In this document: piece after piece, positions 23,139 through 33,618 of the stretch | Layout: each line of letters opens with the position of its first letter | How positions within the stretch are numbered: position 1 is the stretch's first letter | NCBI GenBank assembly: GCA_030844895.1 | Contig: CM061228.1 | Location: 51,325,081 to 51,389,080, forward strand | DNA: 64,000 nt | DNA from: Ambrosia x helenae | Taxonomy: Eukaryota; Streptophyta; Magnoliopsida; Asterales; Asteraceae | Direction of reading: 5' to 3' | The notes under the pieces: model-generated | Database searches by the model: none | The model's input: the letters and a program-made list of their open reading frames with translations, nothing else | What the model was told of the DNA's origin: nothing | Position numbers and translations under genes: made by a program

Positions 23139-24547
23139 TGTAACATCGCGAATTTCCCCTAATTTTGTTTTTATAAAAAGAATGTATTGTTTTAAACAAT
23201 ATATGTTTTAAATACCTTAAACGAATAATTATTTGTATCTCGACACTTTTGTACGTTTTAAAAATATTTCGAGTCACTTTCGGGCTTATATAATCATATT
23301 ATGAATTTAGAATAATATAGTTTTAGGGAAATAATTGACAAAAAAAGATTTGTGTGGACCGGGACTCGAACCCGCGTCCACAGCCAACCAACACACAGTG
23401 ACAACCAACTGAGCCAACTAATCATCTTGTGTAGTATTTCAGAAGAAAATAAACTTAACACATTCCTTAAATTGATTAGTCAAAGTCTTAGTCAAACAGT
23501 CAAAGTCTTAGTCAAATAGTCAATTCATCATAAAACCTTACTTTATGGTGTTGACCAATTTTAATGGCTAATTGACTCCAAAACTAGTATAAAAACCCAC
23601 CTATGACCCATTATACTTTGCACCTCTAAATCGATTGTTTCAATCCGATTAAACTTTCCCTCATACCTTTCTTCTATAGTCTATTACTTCTACAATTGAA
23701 GCTTTGATTATAAGCTCTTGTAATTGGCGAATTGGAAGCTTGATATTCTTTCTTTTTCGTTTTCTTCAATTTGGACTAGCTACGTTGTTGGGTCTTTGGG
23801 ATTCGCCTCGCATACATTCACAACACATTATTCTATTTTTTTCACGAGACATAACATTTTGCTAAGGTGAGTTTTACATAGCCCCTTTTCTATTTATCAT
23901 CGTTTTTGGGGTGAAACATGTTACAACATTATATATGCAATTCAATCATCAAAGTGTCTATGTGTTTTTCTATGTTGCATTATGTCTTGAACATGACTAG
24001 GGTAAGCACAATTCTAGCATAATCATTAACATTGATCAGCCGACGGTATACATTGATAGATCTATTGGACTGACAATCCCACCCGGATACGTGCCTCCTA
24101 CAAAGGTAGCGTGGGTGTTTGTTATCGCATAACATTATTCGAGTGAACCATGAGCGTATGGGATGTACCACATTATAACAGTCACAAGGGTTGATTATGC
24201 ACTCGATTTACTTCTAGTATGTTTTCACATATGGACTAGACTTGCCATGACACATGAATTGCACAACATTTTTATTCGATTATCAAAACCTATGTAATTC
24301 TCACCAACTTTTGTTGACCCAAAATATTTTCAAACTTAACATGTTTCAGGTTATAGCTTGCTTGAAGATTAGAGTTATTGCTTGAAGATGCGTAGCTAGT
24401 ATTTTTCATTTTGATGTACAAAATTCTTAGAACAATTGTATGTAATTTATTTAAATCATTTATTGAAATTTATTATTTACCATGAGCTACTGAACAATCA
24501 TCAATACGTGACATCCCGATGTTTCCGCCATCGGTTGGGGTGTTACA
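23139..24547 (+). repeat. 3' LTR of the nested element
   Basis: 1409 bp, the same length as the 5' LTR and almost identical to it. Includes the second copy of the tRNA-like cassette (about 23340-23421, minus strand). Followed by the GCGAC duplication. Confidence 0.95.
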
Positions 24548-25164
24548 GCGACAATGGCACGCAGTTCGTGGACAACACGTTACAATCCTGGTTGGCACGG
24601 ATGCGTGTCCAACAAATATTCACATCCGTTGCACACCCGCAGGGGAATGTCCAAGTGGAGAGAGCCAACAGAAGCATAGTGGAAGGAATCAAGGCCCGGC
24701 TGGGCACCAGGCGTACAGGATGGGTGGATGAACTGCTACACGTCTTATGGGCCTACCACACCCTCACAAAAACAAGCAACGGAGAAACTCCGTTCAACCT
24801 AACCTATGGTTCCGAAGTGGTGATCCCAGCTAAAATCGGTTGCCCTTCCGCAAGGGTCCTACTGGCCGACCAAGCTAACAACGACGAAGAACTCCGCATA
24901 AACCTAGACTTACTTGAGGAGCGGCGAGACCTAGCCGCCATCAAAGAGGCCAAGTACAAAACCCAACTAGAGTGGTACTACAACAAACGTGTCAAAAGAT
25001 GCGCCTTCAAGATTGGTGACTATGTTTTCCGCAACAACGAAGCGTCAAACACGGAAAAACCAGGAAAACTGGCACCAACTTGGGAAGGGCCGTATAAAAT
25101 CCAAGAAATCTTAGGCAAGGGGGCCTACGCGCTAGAAAGACTAGACGACACGCCCGTCCCCTGA
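24548..25164 (+). pseudogene. Integrase C-terminal part of the Tat element
   Basis: The integrase frame interrupted at 19453 resumes here: NGTQF follows the second catalytic Asp, the catalytic Glu lies in VQVERANRSIVEGIKARL, and the C-terminal domain has GDYVF and WEGPYKI motifs. The stop codon is at 25162-25164. Apart from the insertion this half is open. With the part before 19454 it makes up one integrase of normal size. Confidence 0.93.
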
Positions 25165-25801
25165 TCTTGGAATGCGGCACAATTGCGCTTATGTTATTTG
25201 TAACCCTGTTATTACGCCCGGCTACACACGCCGCAACAATCATTAATAAAAGAATGTTTGTCTCCTATTACTTGTTACTCTACTTGTTTTTCCACGCCTA
25301 GGTCTTCAAGACAACGCTACAAGCTATGTCGGACTAACGCAGCTTCGTGCTGTGGCTAGGATGTGTAAACACCTAGCCCAGGCTACAGTCTTCAAGACAT
25401 AGCCCACTTGTCAGACGGAAACATTCGCGCCGAAGCGCCATGCTAAACCTCAGTCTCCTAGACTCGCTCCTAACGCGGGTTGGACTTTACGAGCAGCATG
25501 ACGCCTTGCGGCGCGAATACACGTCTTCAATACAAGGCCCATTCAGTACGCTTGTCGGACTCAAGGCACAAGTTGTGTTGAGTATTGGTCTTCAAGGCAA
25601 AAGTAAATACTTAAATGCCGGACCACGTACCAAACACACGCGCTACCTCTTACTTACACACCAGGTGACGACTTGGTTAAATAAGTGTGACAGGAGTTAA
25701 CGCGAGACAACACAAGGAATAACAAACAGAAATCTTTAATTAATTTTGGGAATTAAAAACCCAACAAACATTTACAGGAAAACAGGGAAACAAAAAACAA
25801 C
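25165..25801. other. Spacer between Tat pol and the antisense gene
   Basis: No coding signal on either strand. Degenerate repeats of GTCTTCAAGACA or GTCTTCAAGGCA occur near 25302, 25389, 25521 and 25590. This would hold the 3' end and polyadenylation site of the antisense gene and lies between convergent transcripts. Confidence 0.6.
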
Positions 25802-26260
25802 CTAACTATCAGAGTCGCTAAAATCCACTAGCTGTTCCTTAGTCTCAGGCGCCTCCTCATCATCCGCCCGCGCCCCGGAGAACCCTTCACCTGAGGCTTT
25901 CCGTCTCTCCTCCTCCAAGCGCAGTCTCTCGGCCTCCGCGGCTCGTTCCTTGGCCTTCTCGCCCAGCTCATCGGATATTTCGATAAAGTAGCGAAGGGAG
26001 GCGGTGGGGTCAACGTGGCGATTACAATCCGCCACAACCTGAAGGACGCGGAACTCGAGTTTGTCAAACTTGGCGAGTTCCGCCAAGTACTCATCCTTCA
26101 GAGGCTTCCCGTAATGTTCCGCGTCAATGATTGGCCCGTTGTTCTGCGCATGAAGAAAGCCATCTTCAAACCCCTCGCTGTACCCATAAGCATGGGCGGC
26201 GGCGGCTATGCTGGCAACTTGGTCACCAAGTTTTGGCTCCTGCCAGAAGCGCTTGAAAAT

Positions 26261-26332
26261 CTGCAACAACAAAGACATTACTAGCAATACACAACTGAAA
26301 TAAGGATTAGGACAGCGGATAGGAGAACTTAC
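26261..26332 (-). other. Intron 3 of the antisense gene
   Basis: 72 bp. Donor GTAAGTT and acceptor TTGTTGCAG on the minus strand; joins a coiled-coil exon to the last exon. Confidence 0.75.
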
Positions 26333-27606
26333 CCCGTCAATGCCGCTGGTCATCAACCAGCGAAGGGATTCGCGCATTTTCTCTTGCTATACCTCTGAGG
26401 CGTCCAGCAGAGACTTGGCCGCATCGGCCTCTAAAACAGCAGCTTCACGATCCTTCAAAGCCGCATCCTTCTCCAGCTGGAGAGTGTCCTTCGCCTCTAA
26501 CATGGTAAACCGCTCTTCCTCAAGAGAGGTGAGGCGAGAGTTGGCCTTATCAAGATTCGTGGTTGCGGATTCCAGCTGCTTGCGCATGTCAACGAACTTG
26601 ACAGTACGCTCGGCAAGGGACTTGCACTTTTTCTCGAGCTCTGCAAGATCCGCCTTGTTCGTATCTTTCAGTTGCTGGATCCGCTCCTTCAGCAGCCGCT
26701 TCTCCTCGTTACTGCGGTTGCAAGCCTCTATCCATTGTTTCTTGTCCGCCGCCGACTCAGACGAGAGTTTTTTTCGCCTCATCCTCCGCACGATGAGCCC
26801 GACAACGGCACTCCTCAATACGGGACTTCATAGCCGCCTCATTTACAGCAAGGGCGGCCTTCTCAGATTTCAAACGGGCCAAGTCCCGTTGCATGGCGGC
26901 ATCCCGCTGCCGCACGGAATCCATCATGGCCAGCTGACTCACCTGACCGATACACATATTCGTGATCAAGTCAGGACAACTCAGGCTGTCCTGATAAGCC
27001 TGCTCATAGGGGGCACCGCCCCACTAACAAACTCCTTGGCAGCCAGAGATTTGGAGAACAAATTTTTCTCCCGGACCGCCCATCGGATGCGCCAAATAGA
27101 GTTGCCCCCAACCCAACTGGAGCCATCATACTCCCCAGCGGGTTCCCTACCCCCCGCGCCAGGCGGCGCACTACCCCCCCCCCAGCGATCAACCATACCA
27201 CCCCCAGCGCCTCCCGCCGGGGGTGTCATCCCGAAGCTCGAAACGTCATCGGCCTTTTGCTTGGCCTCAGTTTCCTTCTCCGAAAGGAGCTTCTGCTCCT
27301 CTAAGCGAAGCCGTTCGGCCTCGGCCTTCCTGGCGGCATCATCGGCCGCCGCTCTCCTCGCCGCCTCAGCTTTCTTGGCGGCATCCTCGGCCGCCGCCTT
27401 CTTTGCTGCCTCAACTCTAGCAACCTCATCGGCCTTTGCCTTCAAAAGGGCTTCAGCCTTAGCGGCTTCATCGGCCTTAGCCTTCTTAGCGACCTCCGCC
27501 TCCTTTCGGAGTTGCTCCGCCTCCCTCTTCTTCTTGGCCTCCGCTATCTCCTCAGAAGTAGGGACGGGCGGAGGGGAAGGACTGGTCGTTACTTTCGGCG
27601 CCGCGC

Positions 27607-27677
27607 CTACAAAAAAAACAAAACATTCAGTAAAAACAAGAACAAATAATAATAAACTGAAGATGGGGCGTACTTAC
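27607..27677 (-). other. Intron 2 of the antisense gene
   Basis: 71 bp. Donor GTAAGTA and acceptor TTTTTTGTAG preceded by a T-rich tract on the minus strand. Confidence 0.8.
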
Positions 27678-28279
27678 CGGGGATCTTCTTCACCATCTTT
27701 TGAAGAAGTGGCTGGCGCTCAGGCTATATCAAACGAGAACACAGGGGCGCCAGGCCCCTGTGGCTGAGTAACCTGAGCGGGGAGACTTGCCCTTATCCCC
27801 CGCACCTCTAACACCCTTGGAAGCTCCAGCAGCCACGCTCGCCCCGTCGTCTCCACCGGCACCCATCTCACGGCGACCCCTCTTCCGCGTCTTCAACTTA
27901 AACTCATCGACATCATCTTCATCATCCGAAGGCGGCCCATCCATCCGCTTATGACGGTTCTTGACATACTCCCCGCCTATATCCGAAGACCCTGTGTCAG
28001 AAAGGGGGGTCACTAGCTTGACCACATAGCGTCGCCTACGTGGGGCATGCTTCATGCGCCCCTGAGAATGCCGCACCAAATGCGGCACCTCACTTACAAA
28101 TACAGAAGAGGGATCAGAAGACTTACGGGTGACGAAATGGTGGGCGGGCGGATTCTGCAAATTTTGATAATAGAATCGGCCAACAAAGCCTTCCAAAAAG
28201 GAGACTTGTCCCTCAGGGATCCGCCTCCACTTCAGCCTAAGAGCCCCGTGGGACTCAAAGATGTCAAACTTCATCACGC

Positions 28280-28347
28280 CTGCGCATTCAACAAAAACAC
28301 TTAGCAAGAATTATAATTACAACAAAAAACAAAGTGACAGCTCATAC
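28280..28347 (-). other. Intron 1 of the antisense gene
   Basis: 68 bp. Donor GTATGAG and acceptor AATGCGCAG on the minus strand. Without splicing a stop would follow the exon at once. Confidence 0.75.
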
Positions 28348-29359
28348 CTTCTTGGGTGATGTAGGGCTCTTTCCCCTCGCGGATACCGGTGCGGCTGGTC
28401 CCAGCAGGTTGCAGGTGCCCTCAAACAAACCCTTCAACTCCAGCTTGGTTTTATGAGTTGTAAGGGCGACGAACCAGGCTTCATCCTTATAGTTCCGCAT
28501 CACCTCGCGGTCTGGCACCCGCTCCTTGGACGCCACCACCTTCCAAGGCATGGCCACCGGAATCACACCTTTCTTCAAGTAGAAGAACTTGTCCTTCCAT
28601 CCATGGAGGGACTTCGGAACTTCAGTAACTATAACCGGCACCTTGGGCCGCGGCTTAAAAGTAAACCACGACTCATCCCGGGACATGTAGTAAAACACGT
28701 TGAACCAATCAATGGTCGGTTCAATATCCAAGGTCCGGCATTGGTTCTCAAAATGCCCCAACTAGAGCATCCCAAACCCACTAACCTGAGACACCGCCAC
28801 CCCATACTCTATCAGGGTGTCCAGTTGGAAGTGGGTGCAGGGCAAGCGGAACCCACACTTGGAGAAGTGGGCCTCATAGATGGCAAGCTTGCCCTCTGGC
28901 GCAGTCAAGATAGTCTTCCCCAGACCAGGCAACTCCGGCTCCCAATCTGGCAGGATGCCATGATCGGCACAGAACACAGTGAAAGTGGTAGTCGTCCATT
29001 TACAAGGAGTATTGACCGCCAACTTTCTCTCCTTCACCTTTATCTTAGGAACGTCAGGTTCTATCTCCTAACTACTAGCCTCAGACTCCTCATGATGACT
29101 CTCCCTAGTAGGAGAAACATTGGTTGAGATATCAGACATCACAATGGAATGGAAGTAAGATTTAAAAGAAGGGCAAGGAAAGCAGGGTGAAAGGGGTGAA
29201 GTTTCAAGGAAATCTCCAGTCGACGCCGGAAAACTCGCTGGGAAACTTGAAGATTGCTCGGAAACTTCAACAAGAGGGAAGGAAAAGATGAAGATTGATC
29301 GGAAAACTATGGGAGGCTTTGGGAGGAATTTGAAAGCATAATCGTTTCTCAAAGCCCTC

Positions 29360-29760
29360 CAACATATAAATACTCATCGCATTTATGACAAGGGGCCCCA
29401 CAACGAAAAAGAAACCATCGCGTCTCTTCGCATGGAGGATGGAGATGCAGACACGTGGCACATGCATCATCGGACGGCTCACAACAGCGCGTGTGCAACA
29501 GCCACAGCTGGCAACCGTTCAGTCTCCGGACACGTGTCAGCAAACCTCACCATCTCACAATACCAAACGCGTGCCCTCCCACGCGTCTTACACAAGTCAC
29601 GTGGGACAAGACACGTGGCACCACCCTGATTACCCATTCAATCAACAGACGCGCGTGATCACCACGCGCCTGACACCAGGCGAAAAGGCTCCTGCAAAAG
29701 GATTGGATGACATAAAGCAGACAACGTGTCAGACAGCTGTCTGACACGTCTGCCAAACTT
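29360..29760 (-). promoter_or_regulatory. Candidate promoter of the antisense gene (TATA plus G-box cluster)
   Basis: A TATA-like motif (TATTTATA on the minus strand, 29365-29372) lies about 225 bp before the ATG. Beyond it are four CACGTG G-boxes (29452, 29531, 29598, 29612), several in ACGTGGC/ACGTGTC context as in ABA-response elements, and a 26-bp palindrome with ACGTG half sites. TATAAATA also reads on the plus strand, so direction rests on the gene position. Confidence 0.55.
29724..29749. repeat. 26-bp perfect palindrome
   Basis: Half site ACGTGTCAGACAG followed by its exact reverse complement with no spacer, centred on CAGCTG. Carries an ACGTG core at each end. Confidence 0.95.
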
Positions 29761-30123
29761 CTCCACAAAGTTATCCACAGTCGAATTCCAGGCGCCATAA
29801 ATTCAAATGATTGACAACAAAATAAATACACCACCCAACATTTACTTCAAGTATACAACCGCATTTAAAACAAGAAACAGCGTGACACGTCATGGCTCGC
29901 GGAGCCTTGACGTAAACGCGGACAAAGACCTTCCCCGCCTTCCCTCTTAAGAGACAAGGCACGAAATGTCAGAGTCTGCGAACTCTTGACGTAACGCGGA
30001 GAAAGCCGTTCCCCGCTCAACCGACGGAAGGAAAACACGAGCGGAAGAGCTATCATCCGCGACTCACTTTTTAATTCAGTCTAGCGCTCCACCTCCTCTT
30101 AAATCAAGAACAGGAGAAGCCCT

Positions 30124-30138
30124 AGACTAGGGGGACTT
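30124..30138 (+). promoter_or_regulatory. Polypurine tract of the Tat element
   Basis: TAGACTAGGGGGACT directly before the 3' LTR. Confidence 0.75.
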
Positions 30139-31045
30139 GAAGGGATAGGGAGCCTAATCCAGGCGGACGCGGCCTCCCTATCCCCGCTTAACAGAAGATC
30201 CACGGAAACAGCCACAACAAGGTTTCGGCGGAAAGGACTTGGGTTGCAATACTACACATCTGTGTCAAGCACGCACTCGTTTACCAACGCGCGCGCTGGT
30301 TCATACCACATACATTCCCAAGTACAATGTACGGAAGATCAAGGGTCAGTAATCTACCTACAAGGATCACTGACACCATCAATCGGATAAGGACACGTGC
30401 CCGTGGCTGCCCAACAACCACTAAGGTTCAACAGTGATGTGACTGGTTCCATGCTTCCACCATGCTGCCACTACTGTTCTGGCCAGGCATGCTCACCTTC
30501 TGTCAGAGGCCACATCAGACGCCGGCAGGTAAGTTAACCATGCTGCTGCAGAACAACAAACCGCCAAGGACCAGTCACATGCCGCCACGTGTCCACCAAT
30601 AAGCTCACCGCTGACGTCATCTACAGTGGATGTCCTTTTCCCGCCTTTCTCAGAGGCCGAGCAGAGTTGGGCCGAGCCGAATCCCAAAGATCACAAGACT
30701 CGTTGTGGGCTTCTTCTCAAGCCCACGACCTTCGTTATAAATAGAAGACGTCAACTCCCTCCAAGGGAATCAAAAATCAATCACTTGTAACTTAGAGCTA
30801 GGTTTACTCATATGCTTTGTATTCTACCAAGCAATAATATCCTCGGCTCCTTACAGTGGACGTAGGTCAAACTTGACCGAACCACTTACATCTTTGTGTT
30901 CTTGCTTTACTTACTCACCACACACTCACTCACACCACACTCTCGGGTTGATCTAAAGGTTTGGGTAAAGGAACGTACGTATTGTAACATAAGTACAACC
31001 CCGCGGTGATTAGTGATAATCCCCGAGATACTTATTGTTTCTTCT

Positions 31046-31048
<3 letters not shown>
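30139..31048 (+). repeat. 3' LTR of the Tat element
   Basis: 910 bp from TGAAGGGATAGGG to CTTCTTCA, with TATA at 30736-30743. The 44-bp length difference from the 5' LTR is explained by about 41 bp near 30322-30362 and one CTT unit near the end. Confidence 0.92.

Positions 31049-31093
<45 letters not shown>
31049..31093. repeat. (ATT)n microsatellite, right half
   Basis: Fifteen units continuing the repeat cut by the Tat element; the first five bases TTATT equal those just before 13793. Confidence 0.95.
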
Positions 31094-31099
<6 letters not shown>

Positions 31100-31426
31100 A
31101 TGGTATAGTATTAGTTTATGAAAAGTGTCGAAAGGTATAAAGACTCGTCCATTTAGAAATGCGGATAAATATATTGAATGTTTTGAGTATATAAATTGAT
31201 TGTTTGGTAAATTATAGACGACGTGCGTTGTCTGGATTCTATAAAAACAGAGGAAACACTATCGAAATTTTATAAAATCTAGAGCACAACGTGCGCAATA
31301 TTAATTGGCGTTTTTATAACTATTCTAGTATAGACAAATATGTTTTATACAAAATATTACGACATTTTGACAAAGATATTTATAATAAGTATATATACAT
31401 TCCGAATAACATTTTGAAAATATATA
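31094..31426 (+). other. Right part of the LTR-like sequence begun at 11964
   Basis: AT-rich non-coding sequence following the microsatellite. By position it is the continuation of the host LTR split by the Tat element. Its end was not recognised; a different sequence type starts near 31427. Confidence 0.35.
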
Positions 31427-31559
31427 TCTATACATATAATAAAAGAGTATCTAGGGATGAGGTGTCACCTAACTAGGGTGTCCACCTCAGCATTTTCCAA
31501 CCCATTTAACTTGGGTATGGGTTATTTGACCCGATCCATAACACTGTATTGTAACCCAA

Positions 31560-31678
31560 ATACCCGCATATAAAACTCTAAATACGTAGGGTTTTTCATT
31601 CACGTATTTTCTAACCATCGCTCCACATTCATTTTTCTTTCTCACCATACCTCTGTTCCTGGCTTCAATCGATCCAAG
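31560..31678 (+). promoter_or_regulatory. Promoter and 5' UTR-like stretch of a captured gene fragment
   Basis: A TATA-like motif (CATATAAAAC, about 31567-31576), a TAGGGTTTT telo-box-like word, then a CT-rich leader ending in a splice donor (CCAAG|GTATGC at 31678/31679), as in plant genes with an intron in the 5' UTR. The next exon would begin at 32323. Confidence 0.4.
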
Positions 31679-32322
31679 GTATGCCTTTTCTACATACAGT
31701 TTCTTCTCCCTTAAATGATTCCGATTGCGTTACCATCCAAATATGTAGTTCATAACATAGGATTTTTTATGGTTACAATCCGTATGATTATATATGATAT
31801 TCGTCATACAATCGTTGACGGTGCGGATGTTTACATATATGCGTTTCAGTTTAGGGTTTGTATGTATAGATGATTCTCAATTTGTGGTTTTCGGTTTTAG
31901 GGTTTTAATTTAAATACACATATGTTTCAGATCTGTTTTGCTAGATTGTTATGTTTTTAGATCTGTCATTATTTTAAGATTTATAGTCGAATTATCTATT
32001 ATTGATTATATATACACATGCATACATATCGCCTCATTTTTCCGGGCCCTTTTTGCCTGGTTCAATGGAGAAATGTTCATATCTATTTATGGTTTTCATT
32101 CTATGCATCCGTTGGAATTAGGGTTTGGTGTTTTATCCACTGGTTGTAAGTTTCGATGATGTTAAACTTTATAGATGTGTTTATATGCATTTGTTATCGG
32201 ATTATCCATTAATGTTTTCTGATGATGAAATTGTTGATGCTTATTTGTTGTAGCTAATATGTTATATTGTTATTTATTAGTACTGTTTTCTTAAGATAAT
32301 GTTGCATTGCTATTTGTGACAG

Positions 32323-32551
32323 CCGCTTGCTGATGCGGAAAGAGCGGAAAAACGTAGCATGGTTGAGTTATTGAAGATGTACGATGGCGTGTCGTTTGTA
32401 AGTTAAAAAATTGCTTAGCTTCTTGTGTTTACACTTAGCGAAAAAAACGTAGCATGCTCGAGTCAATTTTTTTCTATTGGCTTAGGGGATGTATTCACGA
32501 GATATTGTTGTTGCAAAAATTGAGCAGATGTCAAATAATCTATGTTTTTTT
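32323..32551 (+). pseudogene. Two-exon fragment of an unrecognised plant gene
   Basis: Exon 32323-32397 (25 codons, after acceptor TGTGACAG, before donor GTAAGT) and exon 32486-32551 (22 codons, after acceptor TTGGCTTAG, before donor GTGAGT). Both are phase 0 and share a frame. The first reads AEKRSMVELLKMYDGVSF near its end and the second GMYSRDIVVAKIEQMSNN. I do not recognise the family. There is no upstream coding exon with an ATG and no clear further exon, so it appears to be a fragment. Confidence 0.4.
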
Positions 32552-33260
32552 GTGAGTATACACCAAATATATACAACATGCAACAAGGAAAACATGTTTT
32601 GTATTTGATGTAAGTTACCTAACTTTAATAATGTCATTTTTCATGCATGTTGTATACTTTCTGGCTGTTTTTTCTTTATTTCAATTGATATGTTTTTCTC
32701 CAAGACCTTTCATTCCATTAATCCGAGCATTGTATTCGTGTGTTTATTTTCTAATTGCTTTCATAAATTTTAAATCTAGAATTGGTTTTCTTAGGAGTTC
32801 TTGAATTAGCGCCATAACCATTTTTCTCCTAATTTGTTTTGTTTCCTTTTGATTGTTTGCTTTTTATTGCAGTGTTTTAAATCTGTTTCTGTGGCTTTTA
32901 AATTGGTTTTTTTTATAGGGACTTTCGATGCAATTAGTTCGTATGCTAGTCAAATTTATAGTTGATTTTGACTTTCTTTCTTATACTACTGATGTAATAA
33001 CAAAGTGGTTCTGTTCTTTTTCATGTCTAAGTTTTGTTAATCATGTTGGGAATCAAATTGTTACTGATGCTCTCAAATAGCTATACTAATATGTGGATTA
33101 CCGTGGCATACCTTTCTGTTCATTCCAACCAATTTTGTTTATTATATATATAGATATAGATGACTGGTTTTTTTATTGAAAATGCAGCCTCCTATTCAAA
33201 TAGTGTTTTGGACCACGATTTGTGATTTTTAGATGCACATCAGATCCAAGTAAGATCCAC

Positions 33261-33618
33261 ATCTCATCACTACAAGAAATGGTGGTGATCCGACCCGTAT
33301 TCGTTTGATTTTTATAAACCGAATACTAACCCTTGCATCCCATCTCAGCTTCGCTTAACTCCATCATTACCTCATCTCCTCCTGATCTCCAGTTACTTGC
33401 TGACAAACCGTAGGTTTTGTAAAACGCCAACAACTAAAGATCTTTGATTTGAAGGCTGATTTACCCTCTTATTCAACTTATGTTTCGGTTTGAATAACCA
33501 TCACCATATGGGAACTCCCATGACCTGCGCAAGGATTATTGACGACCGTTCGAAGCAAGGTATCAGGAAGTATTGACTATCGGTTGGCTCACTCAAGCTC
33601 AATGGTGATGACAATAAG
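33261..33618. other. Unassigned intergenic stretch
   Basis: Contains CACTACAAGAAA at 33268 (discussed among rejected items) and otherwise no repeat, frame or motif I can assign. The next element starts at 33619. Confidence 0.5.

Larger units (their letters stand above)
19454..24547 (+). mobile_element. Young non-autonomous gypsy-type LTR element nested in the Tat integrase
   Basis: 5094 bp. Two 1409-bp LTRs (19454-20862, 23139-24547) start TGTAACATC and end GTTACA; scanning by eye I found one difference (A at 20106, G at 23791). The exact 5-bp target duplication is GCGAC. An initiator-Met PBS and a polypurine tract are present, but the 2276-bp interior has no gag or pol. Short conserved stretches are shared with the gag-bearing element at 41781-47817, which places it in the same Tekay/Del-like group. 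It must have moved recently using proteins from another element. Confidence 0.95.
25802..29139 (-). pseudogene. Antisense gene of the Tat element: putative gypsy-type transposon (PF04195-like) protein, four exons
   Basis: A gene opposite to gag-pol. Start ATG at 29139; stop at 25802-25804. Exon 1 (29139-28348) holds the domain known as 'putative gypsy type transposon' (Transposase_28), recognised by FCADHGILPDWEPELPG, RLPCTHFQLDTLIEYGV and FFYLKKGVIPVAMPW. Exon 2 (28279-27678) is basic, then acidic (PPSDDEDDVDEF) with a K/R-rich signal-like stretch. Exon 3 (27606-26333) is a long Ala/Lys/Glu-rich coiled coil. Exon 4 (26260-25802) has a short globular part and an acidic tail. Introns are 68-72 bp with GT-AG ends. 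Defects: in-frame TAGs near 29068, 28762 and 26387, a frameshift at a T run near 26768, another near 27730. A role in the element's cycle is unknown. Confidence 0.85.
13793..31048 (+). mobile_element. Tat-lineage Ty3/gypsy element with antisense gene and nested insertion
   Basis: Two LTRs (13793-14658 and 30139-31048) begin TGAAG and end CTTCA, flanked by TTATT on both sides. Internal order: gag, protease, reverse transcriptase, RNase H, archaeal-type RNase H, integrase (split by an insertion), then a minus-strand gene of about 3.3 kb, then a polypurine tract. The second RNase H and an antisense gene between pol and the 3' LTR are characteristic of the Tat lineage. The LTRs differ by roughly 25-30 substitutions by eye and a block of about 41 bp, so it is much older than the element nested in it. 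Several stops and frameshifts make it inactive. Confidence 0.92.
31427..33260 (+). mobile_element. Possible Helitron-like segment carrying a gene fragment
   Basis: Starts ATCTATACATATAATAAAAG after an A, like the 5' ends of many plant Helitrons, followed by 'gtgtcacctaac' and 'gtccacctcagc' phrases common in such termini. Inside is sequence that looks like a plant gene start (promoter, 5' UTR, introns and two short exons). I did not find a convincing 3' hairpin with CTRR end, so type and right border are uncertain. Confidence 0.35.

Noticed and set aside
33268..33279. CACTACAAGAAA, as at the ends of plant CACTA transposons
   Set aside because: No matching inverted end (TTTCTTGTAGTG) was seen in the window and no transposase or subterminal repeats; a 12-base match alone is not enough.
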